This document shows positions 40,678-49,204 of a DNA stretch of 64,000 nucleotides, one piece after another (positions within the stretch are counted from its first letter, which is position 1; every line of letters starts with the position of its first letter). The stretch lies in assembly GCA_036703255.1 (NCBI GenBank), contig DATNPL010000159.1:1-64000 (forward strand), in the 5' to 3' direction. The translations under genes and the position numbers were made by a program. The stretch comes from Drouetiella sp036703255. Its GTDB lineage: Bacteria > Cyanobacteriota > Cyanobacteriia > Elainellales > Elainellaceae. The notes under the pieces are model-generated. The model saw nothing but the letters and a program-made list of their open reading frames with translations. It ran no database searches and was not told where the DNA came from.

Positions 40678-40879
40678 TCTTTCAGGTTCATTTCTCCCTA
40701 ATCCTTAGCCAACGAATTAGCTAACCAAATGCGGCTCAGGCTAAATATCAGACGCAAAAACAGGTGAAATCTTTCCCTAACCCTAGCTTTTTAAAAGCAA
40801 GGGTTCTTTATGACCTTAGCTTTAGCACTAGCGAGGAGGCAACCAGATTGTTGATGCCTACCGATCAATTGGCTTGCCC

Positions 40880-41500
40880 CTAATCATCCACCACTTCTTC
40901 CACTAGCCCAATGCTCGACAGCGGCCTATAGGTATAGCCCTGGCGCGGTGTTTTCTGAATGTCTTCTTTAATGAAGTCCAAATCAATATAGCGATCGGCA
41001 ACGTTAATCAAGCTATCGCTGGTCATCGATCGCAAACTCACGACCTCTACTCGCACACCCCTATAGCTGACGGCATCGACGGCATAGGCCAAGTCGCCAT
41101 CACCACTCACCAATACAGCCGTGTCATAAGCGCCCACAAGCGCCATCATATCCACCGCAATCTCTACATCTAAATTGGCCTTCTTAGAGCCATCTGGAAG
41201 CTGCACCAAGTCTTTAGAAATGACCCGGTAGCCGTTGCGTCGCATCCACAACAGAAAGCCCTGCTGCTTTTCATTCGTGCGATCGACCCCTGTGTAAAAG
41301 AACGATCGCAGCAGCCGCGATCCCGCAGTCAAACGGCAAAGCAGTTTTGTGTAGTCGATCTCAATCCCCAACTGAAGCGCGGCGTAAAACAGGTTGGAGC
41401 CATCAATAAAGATAGCCACCCGACCCCGATTCTCTAAGACCTGCTCAGGCGTAAACAGAGAATCGCCTTCTATAGGATGATTGCTAAACATGATTTTCAA
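40880..41500 (-). CDS. LabA-like NYN-domain protein
   Basis: A 206-residue protein with a NYN (PIN-like) nuclease domain: 'VAIFIDGSNLFYAA', 'KKANLDVEIAVDMM' and 'VLVSGDGDLAYAVD' supply the acidic residues of the active site. The closest known relatives are LabA proteins, which act in negative feedback of circadian gene expression through KaiC/RpaA in Synechococcus. The C-terminal tail is short and acidic ('VEEVVDD'). Whether it is LabA itself or a paralogue cannot be told. It is downstream of metG, 134 bp away. Confidence 0.85.
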   Translation of the reverse strand: MKIMFSNHPIEGDSLFTPEQVLENRGRVAIFIDGSNLFYAALQLGIEIDYTKLLCRLTAGSRLLRSFFYTGVDRTNEKQQGFLLWMRRNGYRVISKDLVQLPDGSKKANLDVEIAVDMMALVGAYDTAVLVSGDGDLAYAVDAVSYRGVRVEVVSLRSMTSDSLINVADRYIDLDFIKEDIQKTPRQGYTYRPLSSIGLVEEVVDD

Positions 41501-41634
41501 ACCTCATTTTTATGATAGAAATATTAAACAAAAAATCAAAAGCTTACGCTATCCTAACGAAACTCAGAGAAGCTGCCAGGGTAGAAATACCCCTCACCCC
41601 TGATGGCGCAACAGTTGCGCCCCGTTTAGCTTGG

Positions 41635-43236
41635 CTAAATCGGCGGAGAAGGCAATTCAAGCCGCTGAAAGATCGGCATAGCCTCTCCTAGCGTCTGTCC
41701 GACAGGCAGCGCCCCCCACAGCGCATGGGTTTCAAACGGAGCAACTTCCGCAACATCAGGGTGATTAAAGTCAACGCCATAGCCTAGCTGTTGATAAATC
41801 GCGTTGCTGATATTGGGGATCAAGGGAGAGAGCAGGTAAGCCGCCAACCGAACAGACTCTAGAACTGCATATAGTACCAGCTCTAGCTCTGCGCGTTTGC
41901 CCTGCTTGTAGAGCGTCCAAGGAGCCTGCTCATCTACATATTTATTGCTGGCTCTGACCAAAGAGAGAACAGCTTCGCAGGCTTGACTAAAGGCCAAAGC
42001 TTCATAGGCTTGACTCACCTGTGCTCCCAGGGTTTTGCTCTTAGAACGCAAGATATCTTCGGTCGAGATATCAGCGATCGCTACGGTGGGGACTTGGCGA
42101 TCGCAGTACTTATAAACCATCTTCAGGGTGCGATTGAGCAAGTTCCCGAGATCGTTAGCCAAATCGGCATTGAGGATATTGACGAAACGCACCTCGCTAA
42201 AGTCGCCATCGCGCCCAAACTCAATTTCCTTGAGAAAGTAGTAGCGAATGGCATCAGAGCCATAGCGCGTGACTAAATCCACGGGATCAATCACATTACC
42301 CAAGCTCTTACCCATTTTTTGCCCATCTTTGGTCAAAAATCCATGCCCATAAACCTGTTGAGGCAGAGGCAGATTTGCCGACATCAGCATGGCTGGCCAG
42401 TAGACGGCGTGAAACCGCAGAATATCTTTGCCAATCAGATGCAGATTGACAGGCCAGCCGCCGCTTAGGGCGTTTGCCAATGTTGGCTCTGCTTCGGGAT
42501 CAACACAGGCGGTTACGTAGTAAACCAGAGCGTCAAACCAGACGTAGATTGTATGGTCAGGATTAACTGGTAGCGGCAGCCCCCACTCGACATTCACCCG
42601 AGAGATGGAAAAATCTTGCAGCCCCTGGCTGACAAAGCTCAGAACTTCATTCCGGCGGCTTTCGGGCTGGATAAAGTCAGGTCGATCGCTGTAGAGCTGC
42701 TCCAGAGCGGACTGGTACTTAGAGAGGCGGAAAAAATAGTTTTGCTCATCTCGCCATTCAGCAGCTTTGTTCGGATGCAAAGGGCAATGGTGTTCCTCCA
42801 GCAGCTCCCGCTCTTCTTTAAACTCCTCGCAGGAGACGCAGTACCAGCCCTGCTGCTGCCCCATGTAAATATCGCCATTGTCCCAAACGCGCTGAAAGAA
42901 CTCATAGACGATCGCTTCGTGCCGCGCCGATGTCGTGCGAATGAAGCGATCGGGCTGGATGTTCATTTTTTCCCAGAGGGCAGCGAAGGCAGCAGAGTAG
43001 TAATCACAGTGCGCCTGGGGCGACTGACCTGCGGCTTCTGCCGTCCGCTGAATCTTTTGCCCATGCTCATCTGTGCCTGTGATCATTAGGACAGACTGGT
43101 TCTGCAACCTGTGAAATCGGGCTATGGCATCAGCAGCGATAGTCGTGTACGCACTGCCCATGTGGGGCAGGTCATTAACGTAGTAGATCGGTGTAGCAAC
43201 TGAAAATCGATTTTGATCTGTAATTTTAAAACTCAT
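41635..43236 (-). CDS. metG: Methionyl-tRNA synthetase
   Basis: A 533-residue class I synthetase. It has the HIGH-like 'PHMGSAYTTIAADAI', a zinc-type knuckle region ('YCVSCEEF' and 'HHCPLHPN'), 'WFDALVYYVTA', and the KMSKS motif as 'KMGKSLGN'. The C-terminal anticodon-binding helices (about 385-520) are complete. No C-terminal tRNA-binding extension is present, as in many shorter bacterial enzymes. It charges tRNA-Met for initiation and elongation. Confidence 0.95.
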   Translation of the reverse strand: MSFKITDQNRFSVATPIYYVNDLPHMGSAYTTIAADAIARFHRLQNQSVLMITGTDEHGQKIQRTAEAAGQSPQAHCDYYSAAFAALWEKMNIQPDRFIRTTSARHEAIVYEFFQRVWDNGDIYMGQQQGWYCVSCEEFKEERELLEEHHCPLHPNKAAEWRDEQNYFFRLSKYQSALEQLYSDRPDFIQPESRRNEVLSFVSQGLQDFSISRVNVEWGLPLPVNPDHTIYVWFDALVYYVTACVDPEAEPTLANALSGGWPVNLHLIGKDILRFHAVYWPAMLMSANLPLPQQVYGHGFLTKDGQKMGKSLGNVIDPVDLVTRYGSDAIRYYFLKEIEFGRDGDFSEVRFVNILNADLANDLGNLLNRTLKMVYKYCDRQVPTVAIADISTEDILRSKSKTLGAQVSQAYEALAFSQACEAVLSLVRASNKYVDEQAPWTLYKQGKRAELELVLYAVLESVRLAAYLLSPLIPNISNAIYQQLGYGVDFNHPDVAEVAPFETHALWGALPVGQTLGEAMPIFQRLELPSPPI

Positions 43237-44266
43237 GAATCGCTAAAAGTTTTCCTTAAGCACTGATGGCTTTAGACAATAGGGCTTTGGAAGCAGTGTA
43301 GGGGCAATCGTCTTTTGGAGATTTTTCCTTCAAAACTGACCCGAAGAAAACGGCTGAGAAACAGTAACCGCTGTCTAAATTGCTCCATAGCCCTGGGATA
43401 TTTTTCAAAAATCCTCAAAAAACTCCTAAATGATTTAGATTACCCAAAGTGAGCTGATTTTTAATCGGTTTACCTTAAAAAGATGCAGACATTTGTTATT
43501 CAGTCAGTGCAACCAGTGCAACGCAACTTAATAAAACACTAGAACAACCTTTCGGAATAATTCTATAGTTAGCCTCAGTATAGATAAACCTGACGGCCTT
43601 TGACCAACTGAACCCGCCTGAATACAGCGATTCATTCATCTGCTCTACTTATCTATCCGTTAAGTTCTTGTTAAGTTTTGAGGCTCTGGTCTGAATAGCG
43701 ACAGTCTAAGCAGAATAGATTCAAGTCATCTCTTTGAAAACCTTAGAGAAAACTTGAGGGTGCTACATGCAGCTTTGTGCTCAATAAAGCAGGGGATCAA
43801 TTTCTAGCCCCCTAAAAATTGCTACAGATATTCCAAATTAGATTTAGGTTTAATAAATATTCGCGCTTAAGTATCTATAAAAGTCTATCCATCACCTAAC
43901 ATTTGACCGTCAAACACACCTCATTTTGTATGCTAGATTGCATTTTTTAGAACTCTATAAGTTTTTGAATTTAAGCCACCCTCAGTGAAGTGTTTCGTGA
44001 CTAGCATCTAGTTGCTCTAATTCTCGATTCAACCAAAAATTTCTTAAGATTCTCTCTACTTACGCTTCAAGCATGAAGATAGAAGTCGCTTGGGCGCAAG
44101 CAAAAGCTCCAGGCTAATGCGCTTCGTCACCCATGAAAAGCCATAGGATTTTGCCAAATTCTGCAATAATTTCCTCCATAAGGCAGAGAAATCCGACAGC
44201 GATCGCCAGCAATGCCGCCTAAGATTAAGAAAGGTTACAGTTAAGGTATATGAGAGACAAGGGTTA
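43237..44266. other. Non-coding stretch of about 1 kb
   Basis: An A+T-rich region divergent between metG and an acyltransferase gene. No member of the hairpin families, no HIP1 cluster and no credible open frame is seen; a 76-codon minus-strand frame at 44056-44286 has no recognisable product. A small inverted repeat 'GGATATTTTTCAAAAATCC' lies at about 43397. Its length is unusual for this gene-dense window and it could hide an RNA gene. Confidence 0.5.
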
Positions 44267-44980
44267 ATGCAGAGTCCGCTGTTCATTTCTCAGCAGTTGC
44301 TGCGCCTGCTGGGGACTCGTATGTTCTGTCATCACCAAGATAGAGTCCCGCGTGAAGGCGCAGTTTTAGTGGTGAGCAATCATCGCAGCTTTATGGATGC
44401 CCCCTTACTCATGGCAGCCATCGATCGCCCGATTCGCTTTGCCTGCCATCACTATATGGGGCAGGTGCCTGTGATGCGTGATCTTGTAACGCGTCTGGGC
44501 TGTTTTCCCCTAGACACCCCTGACCAACGCCAGCAAAGCTTTTTTCACCAGGCCATCAATCTCCTGCAAACTCATCAAATTGTTGGGCTATTCCCAGAAG
44601 GGGCAGAGCCAATGATCAAGCCCACTTGCCCCAGAGAAATGGGCGAATTTCAGCGTGGGTTTGCTCACTTAGCTCTGCGTGCTCCTGTACAAGATTTGGC
44701 AATTTTGCCCGTGGCCATCGCCTCTTCAACAGAGACGGCTAGTTCGGCTGTGCCCTTGCAGTTTTTGAGCCTCTTTGACCCCTCAGAGCCGCTCTTTCAG
44801 CAGTCAGGATGGCATCCGATGGTGGTTTACCAGCGGGTAAATGTGCTGATAGGCCACCCCATTTGGATAACTTCAGCTCAACGCAGCAGTTATCAAGGTA
44901 AGCAGGCCAGATCAGTTGTGGCTGATTTAAAGGCTCAGTGTCAGTCTGAAATCTCTGATTTACTTCGTTACGGGCAATAA
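44267..44980 (+). CDS. PlsC-like acyltransferase
   Basis: A 237-residue lysophospholipid acyltransferase-like protein. The HX4D catalytic motif is 'NHRSFMD' (H39, D44), and the substrate motif is 'VGLFPEGAEP' (about 111-120). It could make phosphatidic acid or acylate another alcohol. The alpha/beta hydrolase gene follows after 5 bp. In plant phytyl ester synthases a hydrolase and an acyltransferase domain of these kinds are fused, so the pair may do a similar job (inference). ATG 44267 has a weak AAGGG upstream. Confidence 0.87.
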   Translation: MQSPLFISQQLLRLLGTRMFCHHQDRVPREGAVLVVSNHRSFMDAPLLMAAIDRPIRFACHHYMGQVPVMRDLVTRLGCFPLDTPDQRQQSFFHQAINLLQTHQIVGLFPEGAEPMIKPTCPREMGEFQRGFAHLALRAPVQDLAILPVAIASSTETASSAVPLQFLSLFDPSEPLFQQSGWHPMVVYQRVNVLIGHPIWITSAQRSSYQGKQARSVVADLKAQCQSEISDLLRYGQ

Positions 44981-44985
44981 CTCGA

Positions 44986-45861
44986 ATGCGCGATGCTCAG
45001 TCTTCACCCTATTTTCGTGTGCCTCGTCCTCTCAATCCCCATGCACCTCTATTCTTTTATTTACCTGGAATGGATGGTACAGGGCAGCTTCTGAGCAGGC
45101 AACTCGCAGGACTAGAGCAAGCCTTCGATATTCGTTGTTTAACCCTTCCGCCCGATGATTTGACGCCTTGGGAGACGCTTACCACTCAAGTTGTCAATTT
45201 GATTGAGGCCGAGCTAGCGCATGGCACCCAGCAGCCCACCTATCTTTGCGGGGAGTCCTTTGGAGGATGCTTGGCCTTAAAGGTGATGGAGCGATCGCCC
45301 CACCTGTTCGATCGGCTGATTTTGCTCAATCCCGCCACTTCTTTCAAGCAATCGTTTTGGATCTATTGGGGATCGTATCTTGTCCAGCCTTTACCCGATC
45401 CGATTTACCAAACTTCTTGCGTAGGCTTCTTACCTTTTCTAGCGGCTTTAGAACGGATCGAAGCCAGCGATCGTCGTGCCCTGCTAGATGCAATGCAGTC
45501 CGTTACGCAAAAGGCTTCGCTCTGGCGCATGTCTCTATTGCGAGAGTTTAACCTACCCGATGCAGTCATCCGCAGTCTGCAAAAACCAGCATTAGTTATC
45601 GCCAGCCAACGCGATCGCCTTTTGCCTTCTGTGAATGAAGCAAGCCGTTTAGCTAGTCTGCTGCCCAATGCTCAGATCCAGGTGTTACCGCAGAGTGGTC
45701 ATGCCTGCCTGCTAGAAGCAGATGTCGATCTCTACGACATTCTAAAGGTCAACCAGTTTCTCCAACCTTCTGGCTCAGCAGACACAGCCCGCCAACAGGG
45801 CGCGCCCAAGCCAGCCCCAAGCGCCGAGCAAAAAGCTGAGCAAAAGAACGTTATGGCCTGA
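44986..45861 (+). CDS. Alpha/beta hydrolase, phytyl ester synthase-like
   Basis: A 291-residue hydrolase. It has the oxyanion region 'FYLPGMDGTGQLL' (about 24-36), the nucleophile elbow 'LCGESFGGCLALK' (S91), 'LILLNPATSF' and the catalytic His in 'SGHACLLEAD'. 'ESFGGCLAL' and 'NPATSF' are closely matched by the hydrolase half of plant phytyl ester synthases (PES1/2). The C-terminal 30 residues are an Ala/Gln/Lys-rich tail. It is in an operon with the PlsC-like gene, so both may act on galactolipid acyl chains, free phytol or diacylglycerol. Confidence 0.82.
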   Translation: MRDAQSSPYFRVPRPLNPHAPLFFYLPGMDGTGQLLSRQLAGLEQAFDIRCLTLPPDDLTPWETLTTQVVNLIEAELAHGTQQPTYLCGESFGGCLALKVMERSPHLFDRLILLNPATSFKQSFWIYWGSYLVQPLPDPIYQTSCVGFLPFLAALERIEASDRRALLDAMQSVTQKASLWRMSLLREFNLPDAVIRSLQKPALVIASQRDRLLPSVNEASRLASLLPNAQIQVLPQSGHACLLEADVDLYDILKVNQFLQPSGSADTARQQGAPKPAPSAEQKAEQKNVMA

Positions 45862-45872
45862 AGCCTTGTCCT

Positions 45873-46856
45873 CTAAATCTCCGCAAATCGATCGGTCGCT
45901 TGAATCAGGGCACTCCGAATTCCTGGCTCGGTCATAGAATGTCCGGCATCTGGCACTACGATGAATTCTGCTTCAGGCAATGCCTGATGGAGTTCCCAAG
46001 CCGAAACCATCGGGCAAACTACGTCATAGCGTCCCTGGACTATTACCGTCGGAATATGCCGAATGCGATCGCAGTTTTGCAAAAGCTGATCTTCGGTTTC
46101 CAGAAATCCTTTATTTACAAAATAATGACATTCAATCCGGGCGAAAGCATCGGCAAACTGGCTTTCGCCAAATCGCTGTCGCAATCCCGTATCCGGCAGG
46201 AGCTTGCTGGTGCTGCCTTCCCAAATAGACCAGGCGCGTGCTGCTTCTGATCGCACGGCGCGATCGGCGCTGGTCAATCGTTTATAATAGGCACCGATCA
46301 GGTCATGTCGTTCGGCCAGCGGAATCGGTTGAAGGTAGGATTCCCAAGCATCGGGAAAAATGTAGCTAGTTCCTTCTTGATAAAACCACTGCAATTCCTT
46401 CTGGCGCAGCAAAAAAATTCCCCGCAGAATTAGCCCTCGACAAGAGGTGGGGTGGGTCTGGCTGTAGGCAAGCGACAATGTGCTACCCCAGCTCCCACCA
46501 AACACCACCCAATGGTCAATATCCAGATGGGTACGGATCTGCTCTATGTCACTAACCAAGTTCCAGGTGTCGTTTTCACGCAGTTCGGCATGGGGGGTGC
46601 TGCGTCCACAGCCGCGTTGGTCAAACAAGATAATCCGCCATTTTTGGGGATCAAAGTATTGCCGATAGATGGGGTCAATGCCGCCACCGGGGCCACCATG
46701 CAGAAACACAACAGGCTTGCCTGCTGGATTACCCGCCTGCTCAAAATAGAGGGTATGGAGGTCAGAAACCTGAAGGGTGCCTGTGCTGTAGGGGGCGATC
46801 GCCGGGTATAGCTCTCTTAAAACGCTATTTTGAGGAGATATTTCTTGAGGGGGCAT
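45873..46856 (-). CDS. pip: Proline iminopeptidase
   Basis: A 327-residue S33-family alpha/beta hydrolase. It shows 'VFLHGGPGGGIDP', 'LFDQRGCGRSTPHAE', the nucleophile in 'VFGGSWGSTLSLAY', Asp in 'VQGRYDVVCP' and His in 'PDAGHSMTEPG'. The family removes N-terminal proline from peptides. It is convergent with the hydrolase gene, 11 bp apart. Confidence 0.92.
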   Translation of the reverse strand: MPPQEISPQNSVLRELYPAIAPYSTGTLQVSDLHTLYFEQAGNPAGKPVVFLHGGPGGGIDPIYRQYFDPQKWRIILFDQRGCGRSTPHAELRENDTWNLVSDIEQIRTHLDIDHWVVFGGSWGSTLSLAYSQTHPTSCRGLILRGIFLLRQKELQWFYQEGTSYIFPDAWESYLQPIPLAERHDLIGAYYKRLTSADRAVRSEAARAWSIWEGSTSKLLPDTGLRQRFGESQFADAFARIECHYFVNKGFLETEDQLLQNCDRIRHIPTVIVQGRYDVVCPMVSAWELHQALPEAEFIVVPDAGHSMTEPGIRSALIQATDRFAEI

Positions 46857-47163
46857 TATGGGAGGGTTTGGATAGCTCTCTCAAACGCTACCTCAAAATC
46901 GCCTTCAGACGACACTTCAAGCCTCAACATCAGCTCAGTAATATTTCAACATAGGCTGCTAACGGCAAAGCGTTGCTAGACAGTCGCCAGCCAGATTGAC
47001 ACAAAACCTACACTACAATTGAGGATAGAAGGGTTCTGTGCAAAATCTGTGCCTAATTCGTAAAAAAAGCTTTGTCAACCGCAGCTTCGTCAACCGCAAA
47101 GCATAGAGTTAAGCCATTTGCATCACCGTTCTGCTCCTAAAGCCGAACTTGTCCAACCTAAGC
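46857..47163. other. Intergenic region, 307 bp
   Basis: A divergent spacer between pip and a small hypothetical gene. 'AAAGCTTTGTCAACCGCAGCTTCGTCAACCGC' (47067-47098, in parts) contains a near-perfect direct repeat of 'cttTGTCAACCGC'. No other feature is seen. Confidence 0.5.
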
Positions 47164-47607
47164 ATGAGCCTTCAAGGGAACTTTCAACCCTCTCAAATCG
47201 TTTGCTTGGAGTGTCAAGCAGCTTATCTCTATGCAGAAATCATTCAAGTCGTGGAGCAACGGCAGCTTTGCTGGGTGCGCCCCATTGCTTTGGTAGAGGC
47301 ACTCAAGCGCGAACCTGTCTCAACTCCACAGTCCTGGGATCAGGGAAATGCTCCATACGATCGCCCTGACGCCTCTGAGAGCATCCTTTACGACTTGCGC
47401 GAAGGGTCTGATTTGCTCTGCCCTGCGTCGCTTTTTCGCCCTGCCCTAGACACCGAAGTCATTCCGATCTTGACCGAGCTTGAAGGCCATCAAGCCAAAG
47501 GAGAAGAACCCGAAGCAGGTGCTCTGCCTATCTCAAGCTCCCGTCATCATCTCCAGGCATTCATTCGGCGCGTCTGGCAAGCCTACCCTGAAGCTTTCCA
47601 GTCCTAA
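47164..47607 (+). CDS. Conserved hypothetical protein (147 aa)
   Basis: A soluble protein beginning 'MSLQGNFQPSQIVCLEC' with 'AAYLYAEIIQVVEQRQLCWVRPIAL', 'YDLREGSDLLCPASLFRPALDTEVIPIL' (in parts) and a helical C-terminus ending 'AFIRRVWQAYPEAFQS'. The N-terminal half looks like a small beta-barrel. It is a cyanobacterial family of unknown function. ATG 47164 is preferred to TTG 47149. Confidence 0.75.
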   Translation: MSLQGNFQPSQIVCLECQAAYLYAEIIQVVEQRQLCWVRPIALVEALKREPVSTPQSWDQGNAPYDRPDASESILYDLREGSDLLCPASLFRPALDTEVIPILTELEGHQAKGEEPEAGALPISSSRHHLQAFIRRVWQAYPEAFQS

Positions 47608-47648
47608 ATAATTGGCTGAATCCCGAGGATCTCTGAAGCAACCCAGAT

Positions 47649-47843
47649 CTAGGGGTTGGGAACCAGCCGAATGCGGCCTGCATCCATTTCAGACATCAGC
47701 AGCTCTAAAGCCTCATAGTCTGTATCAGAAATGTGGCCGAGGCGAGTCAGTTCGTAGTTGATCTCGTTTTCAATATCGGGAGTGAGTTGCTTAATGTGTA
47801 AGGCTTTAGCGACGAGCTGCCGAATCACATAGGAAGGTTTCAT
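47649..47843 (-). CDS. Small conserved hypothetical protein (64 aa)
   Basis: A helical protein beginning 'MKPSYVIRQLVAKAL' with 'PDIENEINYELTRLG' and ending 'DAGRIRLVPNP'. The composition and length match a small cyanobacterial family of unknown role. It is convergent with the preceding hypothetical gene, 41 bp away. Confidence 0.7.
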   Translation of the reverse strand: MKPSYVIRQLVAKALHIKQLTPDIENEINYELTRLGHISDTDYEALELLMSEMDAGRIRLVPNP

Positions 47844-48589
47844 ATTAGATCGCGCTGCGATAAGCGAAGGAGACTTTCTTTAGTCCCAATCTTCTTGTAG
47901 TTGAAGCAAGATGCACATGATCCAGAACGCCAGTCAGGAGTGATCCTAATCACAATTAAGATCACTCTTTTGGCATTGGCTAGGTGAAATCGCTAAAGTG
48001 TCACGTCCAGAACATAAAGAAATGTGACCGGATGATAGTGTCTATACACTTGGCGATCGTAAGTCAATAAACAGACTGACCAAATAGTAGCCTTGAGTGC
48101 AGATTACTTACGTGAATCTACGAGTAAGCACCCTGATTTACACAAGCTGCTGAAAGATTCATCCCACAAAAAAGCAATTTATTCCTCTAGAGGGATAGAC
48201 GATCGCGATCGTCTATCCCTTTTTTAGGTTTAAGGATCAATAGCCTATAATCTTCGCCTTGAAAAGGTTTTAGGCAAAACGCTTTGACTTTGAGAGAGGA
48301 AGTTATCAAACATACTTTAAGTAAAGTTAAGATAATGTAAAATTAAGCGTAGGTAAGTAATCAAACCTAAATTTGAAGATGGCATTCAAAGGATTTGTGT
48401 TCTTAGATACCCTATCGTGAAATTACTTACTGAAATCTTTAAATAAAAAGGCTCACTTAATAAAGATTTCGCAAAATTATCCGGACTAACTAGTCGCCAA
48501 GAGAAATTCAAGGCTATGTTCAGTTACATTCCGGACGCAGTTACCTCGCCACTCGCATTCTTTCGCTGATATACACAAGGATTCGGACA
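47844..48589. other. Intergenic region with a terminator-like palindrome; possible small RNA
   Basis: A 746-bp region. A 30-bp palindrome with a T run at 48191-48225 follows about 300 bp with no plus-strand gene, so a non-coding transcript may end there. Within it CTTAC (48109-48113) can pair with GTAAG (48124-48128). The final 300 bp upstream of the STAS gene is A+T-rich. Confidence 0.5.
48191..48225 (+). terminator. Terminator-like 30-bp perfect palindrome with T run
   Basis: AGGGATAGACGATCG (48191-48205) is exactly complementary to 48206-48220, with HIP1-type GATCGCGATC at the centre, followed by TTTTTT (48220-48225). No protein gene ends upstream on this strand. It would also work as a terminator for an unannotated RNA. 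Confidence 0.65.
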
Positions 48590-48928
48590 ATGCAAAGCAC
48601 ACTCGCTCATTCCACAACAACGGTTGTTCAGCCTTCCGGTCACATCAATTCAGGCAACGCAGAAACATTGAAGCAGCACCTGACGGAAACAGTCTCGTCG
48701 CAAGAGTCTTCCTCTCTGCTTGTGGACATGAGCCAAGTAGAATCCTTGGATAGTCATGGTTTGATGGCTTTGGTTTCCACCCTGACCCTAGCTCAGCGTA
48801 TGAATAAGCAGTTCGGTCTATTCGGAATTTCTCCATCCGTGCGGATTGTATTTGAGCTGACTCAGCTCGATCGCGTATTTGAAATCTTCGAGCGCCACCC
48901 CTCTGAGCTGGAAGCAGCAGCGGCGTAA
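48590..48928 (+). CDS. STAS-domain anti-sigma factor antagonist
   Basis: A 112-residue single STAS domain. The phosphorylatable serine is S55 in 'VESLDSHGLMALV', and the rest ('PSVRIVFELTQLDRVFEIF') is typical of SpoIIAA/RsbV-like proteins. It binds an anti-sigma kinase or a PP2C-type partner in a partner-switching cascade; neither is in this window. The start is ATG 48590. Confidence 0.9.
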   Translation: MQSTLAHSTTTVVQPSGHINSGNAETLKQHLTETVSSQESSSLLVDMSQVESLDSHGLMALVSTLTLAQRMNKQFGLFGISPSVRIVFELTQLDRVFEIFERHPSELEAAAA

Positions 48929-49204
48929 AGATTAGATAAAAAAACTCATTCATTCAAGCCAGTTGATCGCTCAATTTGATCAACTTGAGTTGAGGCAGTG
49001 CTATGAATTGCTCACTTGAGAGCATGATGGTGCTGCCCTGTTTTTTGGAGACAGCCACTACGCTTTCGCAGCGCTCTTCTGCCTGAAGTCCTGCGATCGT
49101 GAGCAAAAGTCAGTTGCCGCTAGGCTTTATACTTCTAGACTGTGCGCAATTTGGATTGTGCGTGGTTTAGATTGTGTGTAATTGCTTAACCCCGAGGTCA
49201 GTCT

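Larger units (their letters stand above)
40484..40879. other. Intergenic region with two hairpins
   Basis: A 396-bp stretch upstream of lptC (minus strand) and downstream of the labA-like gene. It holds the palindromes at 40575-40610 and 40644-40677 and nothing else that can be recognised. Confidence 0.6.

Noticed and set aside
44056..44286. 76-codon minus-strand frame upstream of the plsC-like gene
   Set aside because: It overlaps the divergent gene's start and has no family similarity or ribosome binding site.
48961..48985. Hairpin AGTTGATC/GATCAACT after the STAS gene as a terminator
   Set aside because: Only 8 bp, with a 9-base A+T-rich loop and no T run.
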